Source of the DNA: Halovenus sp.
Lineage (GTDB): Archaea > Halobacteriota > Halobacteria > Halobacteriales > Haloarculaceae
DNA length: 5,000 bases
Reading direction: 5' to 3'
Assembly: GCA_003551265.1 (NCBI GenBank)
Contig: PUMG01000197.1
Coordinates: 1 to 5,000 of the forward strand
In this document: one piece after another, positions 1 to 5,000 of the stretch
Numbering within the stretch: position 1 is the stretch's first letter
How the letters are laid out: each line of letters starts with the position of its first letter
Translations under genes and position numbers: made by a program
The notes under the pieces: model-generated
What the model was told of the DNA's origin: nothing
The model's database searches: none
Seen by the model: only the letters and a program-made list of their open reading frames with translations

Positions 1-339
1 GATATAATCAAGTCCTGGCACCGCGCCGAGGCACCATTCTTCGACCCTGATGGTAAATATCAGCATGATTTTGATGAAGGGCCACAGGGAGTAGCTGGCA
101 GCAAACATGTATTCATCGATAAGGATGGAGTATGGGGTTACTCGGAAGGCGTGAAGCAGGCCGGGTTTGGGACGGATGGACGGTGGAAGGCTGGCGCGGG
201 AGCGGTGGTGGCGGATGAGGAAGGTTTGAGGGGTTATAAAGGGGATGATCTAAGATTTAAGTTTGATAAGCAAGGTGACGCTTGGCTCCACGGTTCTATT
301 GAAGCGAGTGAGTTTGTACTGCCTATTAGTTCGATTTGA
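1..339 (+). CDS. Phage tail or tail-appendage protein, C-terminal fragment
   Basis: The frame is open from the first base to the TGA at 337-339 and gives 112 C-terminal residues; the true start lies upstream of the window. The fragment is rich in Gly, Asp and aromatics. It has repeated short beta-type segments (VFIDKDGVWGY near residues 37-47, LRFKFDKQGDAWLHG near 84-98) and ends with GSIEASEF at 98-105. An ending of the type 'G-x-I-x-A-S' is common in tail-spike and minor structural proteins of Gram-positive siphophages; that is family knowledge recalled, not a search. No catalytic motif is visible. Its place just upstream of a repeat-rich protein and a few genes before the holin fits a tail baseplate or fibre gene. 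An internal GTG at 151 is not a likely start because coding continues upstream. The reading frame is secure; the tail role is moderate. Confidence 0.6.
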   Translation, partial: DIIKSWHRAEAPFFDPDGKYQHDFDEGPQGVAGSKHVFIDKDGVWGYSEGVKQAGFGTDGRWKAGAGAVVADEEGLRGYKGDDLRFKFDKQGDAWLHGSIEASEFVLPISSI

Positions 340-341
340 GT

Positions 342-346
342 GGAGG
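342..346 (+). promoter_or_regulatory. Ribosome binding site of the triad-repeat gene
   Basis: GGAGG lies 7 bases before ATG 354. This decides the start in favour of ATG 354 over an in-frame TTG at 336, which overlaps the preceding stop codon and has no Shine-Dalgarno sequence. Confidence 0.8.
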
Positions 347-353
347 AGATCAA

Positions 354-1475
354 ATGGCTAAGGAGGGTGAAATTTGGATAGAAGGTGAAGAAATATTTCT
401 CAAACGCTCTGATGAAATTTGGGCCATACGAGGGAGTGATGAAGGGGAGGATACTTCTCAACCTGCTGGAACCCTTCGATTAGAGGTTGCTGGATTAGTC
501 TATTGGGATGAATATCAGCACAGAAGGATCATAGGTCTTGAGGAATCTGACGTTGAAGTTAACCGTCGTGAAGGAGTTCTTCGGATTCATCCGAGTAAAT
601 GGTTGTGGGTCGCTATTGAGGACGGTACAGGCCAACCTTACCGCCATCAAGTAGAACATGAAGATATGCACAAGGAAGATGAAGATGTTCATAGCGACAT
701 CTCGCACAGCGACACGGATCGCCACTCCGATTCCGGCCACTCCGATCACGACGACTGGATGAACTATAACGAACATCACGATATGGCTCATTCTGATCAC
801 ACTGATTATAGTGAGGTTGACCACGAAGACTGGAGCGATCATGATGAGACGGATTACCATGATTGGACGGATTGGGATGACGCTGATCACGGAGACTGGA
901 GCAACCACGAGGTAAGGGATTACTCAGATTGGACAGATTACGATGACACTTCTCACTCTGATCATACTGATGATTACGACGATCATTTGGATTCTGGCCC
1001 CTACCACTCCGATACACATGGTGACCACGATGACTGGAGTGATTGGTACGATCACCCTCACCCGCATGATGATCATAATGATAGTCACGGCGATCACGGG
1101 GATTGGACGGACTATAGCGACCACCACTATGAGTATGATGATCACAACGATACAAGTGAAGAAGATTGGAGTAATCATATTGAAACTCCTTATGAGGACT
1201 GGACTGACCACAGCGATGCAACCCATATAGATCACAGCGATCACATCGAGACTCCTCATGATGATTGGTCGGATCACGCGGACGTATCACACGAGGATAC
1301 TGACGATTATGGTGACTTAGGGCATGAGGATTGGTCCAACTACGATGATCAGGACGATCACGGTGATACTTCGCATTCAGACCGCGACGCTCATTCAGAT
1401 TCTCCACACTCTGATCATGACGACTATATGGAAGATGCACATGCTGATAATCCACGCTTGGTAGAAAAGCTCTAA
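354..1475 (+). CDS. Phage-type protein with long His/Trp/Tyr-X-Asp triad repeats, candidate radical SAM substrate
   Basis: The protein has 373 residues in two parts. Residues 5-97 hold three imperfect units beginning at G5, G39 and G74, of the form G-x-(L/I)-(W/R)-(I/L) followed by aromatics and Asp/Glu. They resemble beta repeats I recall from prophage appendage proteins. Residues ~102-365 are very acidic, have no Cys, have no Lys after K107 until K372, and consist of over 50 [HWY]-X-D triads plus some with N or E at the third place. All 13 Trp here are WxD or WxN. Triads are organised in 11-residue units (ΩxD ΩxD xx ΩxD). The next gene, 13 bases on, encodes a radical SAM/SPASM enzyme, which suggests this is its substrate; three-residue cyclophanes are the expected product type. 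It is much longer than a typical RiPP precursor. A metal-binding or disordered virion protein is the alternative. The gene is certain; the substrate role is inferred. Confidence 0.7.
   Translation: MAKEGEIWIEGEEIFLKRSDEIWAIRGSDEGEDTSQPAGTLRLEVAGLVYWDEYQHRRIIGLEESDVEVNRREGVLRIHPSKWLWVAIEDGTGQPYRHQVEHEDMHKEDEDVHSDISHSDTDRHSDSGHSDHDDWMNYNEHHDMAHSDHTDYSEVDHEDWSDHDETDYHDWTDWDDADHGDWSNHEVRDYSDWTDYDDTSHSDHTDDYDDHLDSGPYHSDTHGDHDDWSDWYDHPHPHDDHNDSHGDHGDWTDYSDHHYEYDDHNDTSEEDWSNHIETPYEDWTDHSDATHIDHSDHIETPHDDWSDHADVSHEDTDDYGDLGHEDWSNYDDQDDHGDTSHSDRDAHSDSPHSDHDDYMEDAHADNPRLVEKL
657..1448 (+). repeat. Triad-repeat coding region with 11-residue (33 bp) units
   Basis: This stretch encodes residues 102-365. 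The clearest units begin at residues 159, 170, 181, 192 and 203 (bases 828-992) and at 271, 282, 293, 304, 315 and 326 (bases 1164-1361). The consensus is D-W-(S/T)-(D/N)-(H/W/Y)-(D/E/x)-(D/E)-x-x-(H/Y)-x. Each unit holds three Ω-x-acid triads plus two spacer residues, the last triad being completed by the first Asp of the next unit. The DNA itself is diverged between units: Ser in the motif uses both AGY and TCN codons. Confidence 0.85.
1176..1307 (+). repeat. Tandem 22-residue (66 bp) duplication inside the triad domain
   Basis: Residues 275-296 and 297-318 both begin HIETP and continue with an acidic pair, Trp, a triad and His-rich triads; 13 of 22 positions are identical by eye. This is two 11-residue units copied together, shifted by four residues from the unit boundary. 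It is the most recent-looking duplication in the domain. Confidence 0.65.
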
Positions 1476-1481
1476 AGGAGG
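1474..1481 (+). promoter_or_regulatory. Ribosome binding site of the radical SAM gene
   Basis: AAAGGAGG overlaps the TAA stop of the upstream gene and sits 7 bases before TTG 1489. This near-perfect Shine-Dalgarno sequence supports the TTG start and links translation of the enzyme to that of its presumed substrate. Confidence 0.85.
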
Positions 1482-1488
1482 TTAGACG

Positions 1489-2910
1489 TTGAGTGTAAGT
1501 GTTAAGCTCACAAATAGCGAGTGCAATAACGCCTGTGTGTATTGTTACGAGAAGGTAATTCGGCAGAAAGGTAGAGATAAGAGGAAGCTAGACTTGGACG
1601 CTGTGTTGAAACAAATCGAATACGACTTCAACAAACTTGGACCTCCCGTTTATGTGCATGGCGGAGATCCTCTGTTAGCCGACATCGACGTTTTAGAGAA
1701 AATTCTGGCGAAAGGCTACGAGTTGGGTGAGCGGACTGGCATACAGGTATATCCGCACAACCTGACGGATGAGCACATCAAGCTGTTCGAAAAGTATAGC
1801 ACACATGTTGGTTGTTCAATCGATGGTCCGTACCCTCTAAACAAAGCTCGAAACGTTCCAGGCAAGGACCCGAAGCAAGTGTGGGAAGATTGCAAGCGTA
1901 ATTTGTTGAAAATGCGTGATAAAGGTGTAAGCACGGGTATCATATGTATTCTGAGTAAGTACAACACTCTTCCTGAACCTCGAAAGAAGCTAAAGGATTG
2001 GCTCCTGTGGTTAGAAAGTATAGGCATCTCAGGTGGCCGGCTCAACCCCGCTGTAAACTTTGCTGATGACGGGAACTATGCACTTACACCAGACGAAATG
2101 GCGGATGCTTGGGTGGACCTGCTAAACTTTACAGTGTTCGAGATTGAGAAGTCTGGGTGGAAACCTTTCAGGGATGTATTCGATAGCTTGCTAGGGAATA
2201 AGCAAGGGACGTGCATCTTCGACAAGTGCAGGTACTACCATGCGAGAACGGAACCAGTAGTTCTGAGTGATGGTAAAACTGCTGGTTGCTTTAAAGTAGG
2301 AGCGATGGACGGACATATCTATCCGCGCTATCCAGATTACCAAGACTGGAACGATCCGAGTAAACGATACGGTATGATCAGGTACGATATACTGCCTCAA
2401 GTAGAGTACAAAGACGGTGGTTGCAAAGGGTGTAAATTCTGGCGTAACTGCACAGGCGGGTGTGCTGGTGCAGCGATCGATAGAGACTGGCGAAATCGAG
2501 CTTACTATTGCAAGGCTTACTACGCACTGTTAGAGGAAGGTGAAAGGCTCCTCAAAGCGATAATGCCTAACGTAGTACTGGCCACTGATGGCAGGGCCGA
2601 GTTCGACGGAGACAAAGCCGAAGATATGATCACGAATCCATTTCGTATAATGGATAAGAGGAACTACGAGTACCCTGCTGCTTCGGGAAGCCCGCGAGGT
2701 GAAAAGAGAAACCAGCAGAAGGTTAGAGTTCGCAAGGTGTCTTCGGAAGAGCAAACGGCCGGTCATAACGATGGTGTAGAGCACCTTGATGGTAACACCA
2801 GGCACTTAGATAGTAGTGATCCTGCACCTGGGAGTCGAGGGCACACAGACGGCATTGAGCATCTGGATGGTAACACAAGGCATTCTGATAGCGATGGGGG
2901 TTGTGCATAA
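1489..2910 (+). CDS. Radical SAM/SPASM peptide maturase with His-X-Asp repeat tail
   Basis: The protein has 473 residues from a TTG start. C12, C16 and C19 form the CX3CX2C radical SAM motif (CNNACVYC), so the SAM-binding [4Fe-4S] cluster lies very close to the N-terminus. HGGDPLL at 57-63 is the GGEP-type SAM-binding motif with Asp in place of Glu. A SPASM domain follows: C247-X14-G-X4-C267, then C312-X2-C315-X5-C321-X3-C325 and C341, the ligand pattern for two auxiliary [4Fe-4S] clusters. C242 is an extra Cys. SPASM enzymes commonly modify peptides by C-C, thioether or related cross-links. There is no room for an N-terminal RiPP recognition element. From about residue 345 the protein continues into a long extension ending in two HxD-rich repeats (425-444, 451-470) that recall the neighbour's triads. 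Its overlap and spacing imply one operon with the flanking genes. The fold is certain; substrate and chemistry are inferred. Confidence 0.92.
   Translation: MSVSVKLTNSECNNACVYCYEKVIRQKGRDKRKLDLDAVLKQIEYDFNKLGPPVYVHGGDPLLADIDVLEKILAKGYELGERTGIQVYPHNLTDEHIKLFEKYSTHVGCSIDGPYPLNKARNVPGKDPKQVWEDCKRNLLKMRDKGVSTGIICILSKYNTLPEPRKKLKDWLLWLESIGISGGRLNPAVNFADDGNYALTPDEMADAWVDLLNFTVFEIEKSGWKPFRDVFDSLLGNKQGTCIFDKCRYYHARTEPVVLSDGKTAGCFKVGAMDGHIYPRYPDYQDWNDPSKRYGMIRYDILPQVEYKDGGCKGCKFWRNCTGGCAGAAIDRDWRNRAYYCKAYYALLEEGERLLKAIMPNVVLATDGRAEFDGDKAEDMITNPFRIMDKRNYEYPAASGSPRGEKRNQQKVRVRKVSSEEQTAGHNDGVEHLDGNTRHLDSSDPAPGSRGHTDGIEHLDGNTRHSDSDGGCA
2761..2898 (+). repeat. Two-copy 20-residue repeat in the radical SAM C-terminal tail
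   Basis: Copies at 2761-2820 and 2839-2898 (residues 425-444 and 451-470) are separated by PAPGSR. Both follow the pattern G-H-x-D-G-(V/I)-E-H-L-D-G-N-T-R-H-x-D-S. Each copy has three HxD triads (HND, HLD, HLD; HTD, HLD, HSD). The two DNA copies are more alike than most units in the upstream triad domain. Confidence 0.85.
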
Positions 2911-3734
2911 TGCGTATGGTAGAAGGCTTAGATGTCAGTCCTCAATGCGAAATTATATGGAATGATCCTGATGCGGAAGACGAGTGGGGAGTTTATATGC
3001 AGCGTGCTCGTGGTCTTTCGGATAAGTTAGAGTACGAGATGGTTAAACGAAAACTGCGTGAATGTGCTACTATGCACGTCCGTCCTCAAAATTACGATGA
3101 ACAAATAGAAAAACTGATGCAGGACGGTCTTGTCTGGCTTCCGATCAGAAGAACCCAAGTATATAGCGGTTTTTCTCACCAACACTTTCCTGTCCGCCAT
3201 CTCGACGAGAACTCTATGGTTTATGGAGTCCTGTCACACAGCTTAGAGGGTGCGAGAGAGTTCAGGCGAGCCTCTGAGAACAAAGACCATATGACTATGG
3301 GTGAGCTGCTAGGCTACCCTGGGTGCTGCAGTAAATTCTTCACAGAAGTCTGGCCAGAGTATATAGATCCCATGTACCAGATAGCAGAGAACTCTGAGTT
3401 CGAGCAGGTGGACGAAAGACACATTAAACTACCGGAGATCCACATGTTCAACCAGCGGATGTTGCGGTATGTGAATCTCAACCTCGGAACCAACTTTCCA
3501 TGTTCCTTGAATTGCGAGGAAAGCATTGAAATCGGCAAGGATTGGTATCGGTTAGCTCAAGACGTTGATCCTAAAGAGATAGAGGCGTTGGAGAAGATAC
3601 TAAGCCTCTCGGGAAGTTGGGGTGTGTTGTACGGAATAGCTATAATTACTACAGAACCTTTCACCGTGGTAGCGAACAGTGCACCTACAGCAGAGAAGTG
3701 GATAGTAGAGTGGGACAAGGTAGAGACTTATTAA
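2910..3734 (+). CDS. DUF483-like protein with LGYPGCC and PCSLNC motifs
   Basis: The start is ATG 2910, overlapping the upstream stop by one base (TAATG), with a G-rich site at 2896-2900; a TTG at 2901 and ATG 2916 are alternatives. The 274-residue protein has no signal peptide or membrane segment. The segment SHQHFPVRHLDENSMVYG (89-106) and LGYPGCC (134-140) followed by Phe pairs, then PCSLNC-EES (197-205), recall the DUF483 family, whose function is unknown to me. C139, C140, C198 and C202 could bind a metal or Fe-S cluster; this is inference. The coupling to the radical SAM gene suggests a partner, an accessory or a second tailoring step. It also contains one HLD triad (97-99), but in a conserved-looking context rather than a repeat. 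The family call is from memory and moderate; the gene is certain. Confidence 0.6.
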   Translation: MRMVEGLDVSPQCEIIWNDPDAEDEWGVYMQRARGLSDKLEYEMVKRKLRECATMHVRPQNYDEQIEKLMQDGLVWLPIRRTQVYSGFSHQHFPVRHLDENSMVYGVLSHSLEGAREFRRASENKDHMTMGELLGYPGCCSKFFTEVWPEYIDPMYQIAENSEFEQVDERHIKLPEIHMFNQRMLRYVNLNLGTNFPCSLNCEESIEIGKDWYRLAQDVDPKEIEALEKILSLSGSWGVLYGIAIITTEPFTVVANSAPTAEKWIVEWDKVETY

Positions 3735-3735
3735 G

Positions 3736-4431
3736 ATGTTTTATACAGGCAAATTAGAAATCGTAGACCATGATTTCCGAGGAAAACGTAGAGGCAGAAC
3801 TCCTAAGAAGTTAGTGCGCGACGAAGAAGGCGATTACCATGTATTGAAATGCAGAGATGGATCAGAGGTTTCCAATATCAGCTCCGTCACTACTGAAAGG
3901 TTAGCATACACAATCTCCGAGCATCTGTCTATTAATGTACCCGAAGTTTTGCTGATCAACAGCCCAAGCAAGTATGGGTTCAATTCTTTGAGTCAGAGGT
4001 ACGGATGCCTGGTTAGGTTTATCGACGGCCTGATCGAAGAAAGGATTTTCACTGTAGAAAAAAAATTATCTGAGGTATTTGACTTGATAATGAATAGTAT
4101 CTCCCAGTCCACTACCCTCGAGAAGACCGAGGAAGGCGACGTTTATTTCATTGATAATGAACACGCGATTCCTTGGAGTGATCGGATGCTGAGTCATATC
4201 GATGGAGTTTTGTCTTGGTTAAGTGAGACCAACAAAGTCACTAAGGTAGCTCAAGAATTTAGCAGACTATCCGATGATCAGATCGATAAGATAATTGGCG
4301 GCAGTTTTTGTGAGGATCTGGCTAACCGGAAGAGCAAAACTCGTTACTGGTTGAAAAGTTTGCGCGACATTTTTAAAGCAGGGGAGTGGAACTACGAAGC
4401 TTGGGTAAACCGAAGAACGAGGAGGAGATGA
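3736..4431 (+). CDS. HipA-like kinase-fold protein, possibly lacking the catalytic loop
   Basis: This 231-residue protein starts one base after the upstream stop. It has no good Shine-Dalgarno sequence, so it probably depends on translational coupling. Features that recall HipA-like kinases are VLKC with K38 as the ATP-binding lysine, a helix with E54 in TTERLAYTISEHL, then INVPEVLLI (66-74, the 'lglpvP' region), a hinge-like VRFIDG (93-98), and VYFIDNEHA (136-144) with D140 as the metal-binding Asp. Between hinge and D140 the expected D-R-x-x-x-N catalytic loop is not evident; the segment reads IMNSISQSTTL (118-128). It may therefore be a pseudokinase, an ATP-binding accessory, or a diverged enzyme. 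The C-terminus (RRTRRR) is encoded by the purine-rich binding site of the next gene, whose ATG overlaps this stop. I am moderately confident of the fold and not of activity. Confidence 0.45.
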   Translation: MFYTGKLEIVDHDFRGKRRGRTPKKLVRDEEGDYHVLKCRDGSEVSNISSVTTERLAYTISEHLSINVPEVLLINSPSKYGFNSLSQRYGCLVRFIDGLIEERIFTVEKKLSEVFDLIMNSISQSTTLEKTEEGDVYFIDNEHAIPWSDRMLSHIDGVLSWLSETNKVTKVAQEFSRLSDDQIDKIIGGSFCEDLANRKSKTRYWLKSLRDIFKAGEWNYEAWVNRRTRRR

Positions 4432-4610
4432 CAATTACGCCGAACGCGGGTGACTTAAACCAACGCCTATCGGAGCTGTTTAATGATTTCAACCGCCAGG
4501 AAGCTGGGGTAAGCGAATATGCCATGACCGAACTCCTGAATCGTGTACTGCGTATAGTGAACGAAGAGATTGGAAAGCAAAGTCAAAGCAACAATGATAA
4601 TAACGACTAA
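4428..4610 (+). CDS. Small uncharacterised phage protein (60 aa)
   Basis: I do not recognise this gene. ATG 4428 overlaps the upstream TGA as ATGA and is preceded by a GAGGAGGAG stretch (4419-4427), which argues for this start over the in-frame GTG 4386. The protein is amphipathic and mainly helical in appearance: LNQRLSELFNDFNRQEAG, then MTELLNRVLRIVNEEIG, then a polar Ser/Asn/Asp/Gln tail. There is no membrane segment, signal peptide or Cys. Its position, just before the holin, is where tail phages often carry small helical proteins of unknown role. It could belong either to the upstream modification genes or to the lysis module. Confidence 0.6.
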   Translation: MTITPNAGDLNQRLSELFNDFNRQEAGVSEYAMTELLNRVLRIVNEEIGKQSQSNNDNND

Positions 4611-4611
4611 C

Positions 4612-4618
4612 AGGAGGG
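4612..4618 (+). promoter_or_regulatory. Ribosome binding site of the holin gene
   Basis: AGGAGGG sits just after the upstream TAA and 4 bases before ATG 4623. It is among the strongest sites in the window, which fits a highly translated late gene. Confidence 0.8.
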
Positions 4619-4622
4619 TTCC

Positions 4623-4871
4623 ATGCAGGAACAATTATTCGGGCAAGTGTCTCAGTACGTTTTTGGCGGTCTTTTTGTCGTCCTTTTTCTGCATGTTTTG
4701 CAGACCAGCCGCAGAAGAGAGGACCGCCTTCTAAGGCACGCTGAGAGATTGCAGGAGGCGTTCCAAGAGACCGCCGAGACGATGAAGATGATGAAGTCCG
4801 AGATGCGCCAGGACTTGCGCGAGATTAAGCACACACTGGAAATACGCGATAGGCGCAAATACGACAACTGA
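4623..4871 (+). CDS. BhlA/UviB-like holin
   Basis: This 82-residue protein has the layout of the BhlA/UviB holin-like family: a short N-terminus, a single membrane segment (VFGGLFVVLFLHVLQ, about residues 13-27), a basic stretch (TSRRRE, 28-33) and a charged helical or coiled-coil C-terminal domain rich in Glu, Arg, Lys and Met. BhlA is about 70 residues, so the length is in range. Such proteins form membrane lesions that release the endolysin to the peptidoglycan. The amidase gene starts 18 bases after its stop, giving a classic holin-endolysin pair. The same family is also annotated as bacteriocin-associated (UviB), but the amidase neighbour favours a lysis role. Confidence 0.8.
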   Translation: MQEQLFGQVSQYVFGGLFVVLFLHVLQTSRRREDRLLRHAERLQEAFQETAETMKMMKSEMRQDLREIKHTLEIRDRRKYDN

Positions 4872-4889
4872 CTGAGGGGTGTGATAGTA

Positions 4890-5000
4890 TTGGCTGAGCA
4901 GTTGGTAGCAATAGACCCCGGACACGGTGGACATGACCCGGGTGCAGTATCTGCCGGGGCTCAGGAGAAGGACATAGCCCTGGCAGTCAGCTGGAAGATA
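4890..5000 (+). CDS. N-acetylmuramoyl-L-alanine amidase (Amidase_3), endolysin, N-terminal part
   Basis: The gene runs off the window end; 37 residues are visible. LVAIDPGHGGHDPGAV (residues 5-20) is the first zinc-binding motif of the Amidase_3 family, with the His of PGHGG as a zinc ligand. EKDIAL (27-32) provides the Glu ligand in the usual 'EK-x-x-x-L' setting. The enzyme cleaves the bond between N-acetylmuramic acid and L-alanine in peptidoglycan. I chose TTG 4890 because GAGGGG (4874-4879) is 10 bases upstream; the in-frame GTG 4881 is only one base from that site. There is no signal peptide, so export would depend on the holin just upstream. C-terminal cell-wall-binding domains, if any, are outside the window. 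Confidence 0.9.
   Translation, partial: MAEQLVAIDPGHGGHDPGAVSAGAQEKDIALAVSWKI

Noticed and set aside
657..1448. CRISPR array or noncoding satellite repeat
   Set aside because: The periodicity is at protein level and the DNA units differ at most third positions; there are no identical repeats with unique spacers.
657..1448. His-Xaa-Ser repeat (HxsA-type) system
   Set aside because: His is followed by Ser at +1 in many triads, but the constant residue is Asp at +2, and Trp and Tyr also fill the first place. The partner genes HxsB, HxsC and HxsD are not recognised here.
657..1448. Simple metal-binding His/Asp-rich domain
   Set aside because: Not excluded, but it does not explain the strict WxD/WxN rule or the adjacent SPASM enzyme, so I rank it second.
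613..1455. 280-residue open frame on the - strand across the repeat region
   Set aside because: It is the antisense of the triad repeats, low in complexity (His, Arg, Ser, Asn), with no binding site or neighbours on that strand. The opposite frame explains it fully; the same holds for the - frames at 495-908 and 924-1277 and the + frame at 943-1230.
2901..2909. TTG 2901 as start of the DUF483-like gene
   Set aside because: It directly abuts the G-rich site at 2896-2900, leaving no spacer; ATG 2910 has about 9 bases and a TAATG overlap.
4058..4065. Run of eight A as a programmed frameshift or assembly error
   Set aside because: The HipA-like frame is open on both sides and codes a consistent protein; no alternative frame continues usefully.
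4386..4430. GTG 4386 as start of the 60-residue protein
   Set aside because: It would lie 46 bases inside the upstream gene with no clear binding site, while ATG 4428 has a purine-rich site and an ATGA overlap.

Overview
This window looks like the late region of a phage or prophage from a Gram-positive (Firmicutes-type) host. All genes run on the + strand with gaps of 1-19 bases or short overlaps. Ribosome binding sites are strong (AAAGGAGG, AGGAGGG) and two genes use TTG starts. The window opens with the C-terminus of a tail-type protein and closes with a lysis cassette: a small BhlA/UviB-like holin, then the start of an Amidase_3 N-acetylmuramoyl-L-alanine amidase. The host genus cannot be told from the sequence.

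Layout: 1-339, C-terminal part of a probable tail or tail-appendage protein. 354-1475, a 373-residue protein with a ~100-residue N-terminal part of three degenerate beta-type repeats, followed by ~265 residues of [His/Trp/Tyr]-X-Asp triads. 1489-2910, a radical SAM/SPASM enzyme whose C-terminal tail carries two copies of a His-X-Asp-rich repeat. 2910-3734, a DUF483-like protein with an LGYPGCC motif. 3736-4431, a protein with HipA-like kinase features but no visible catalytic loop. 4428-4610, a 60-residue protein I do not recognise. 4623-4871, the holin. 4890 to the window end, the endolysin. I see no promoter, terminator, RNA gene or mobile element. No stretch over 300 bases lacks a gene.

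The central observation is the 354-4431 block, inserted between tail and lysis genes where phages usually keep receptor-binding or tail-appendage genes. The triads match the core motif of three-residue cyclophane RiPPs (triceptides), in which radical SAM/SPASM enzymes join an aromatic residue to the residue two places downstream. All 13 Trp in the repeat domain have Asp or Asn at +2, while none of the 5 Trp in the N-terminal domain do. My inference is a phage-encoded system in which the enzyme cross-links a long virion or appendage protein at dozens of sites, with the DUF483-like and HipA-like proteins as possible accessories. The chemistry, the virion location and the accessory roles are unproven. 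Metal binding by the His/Asp repeats is the main alternative.
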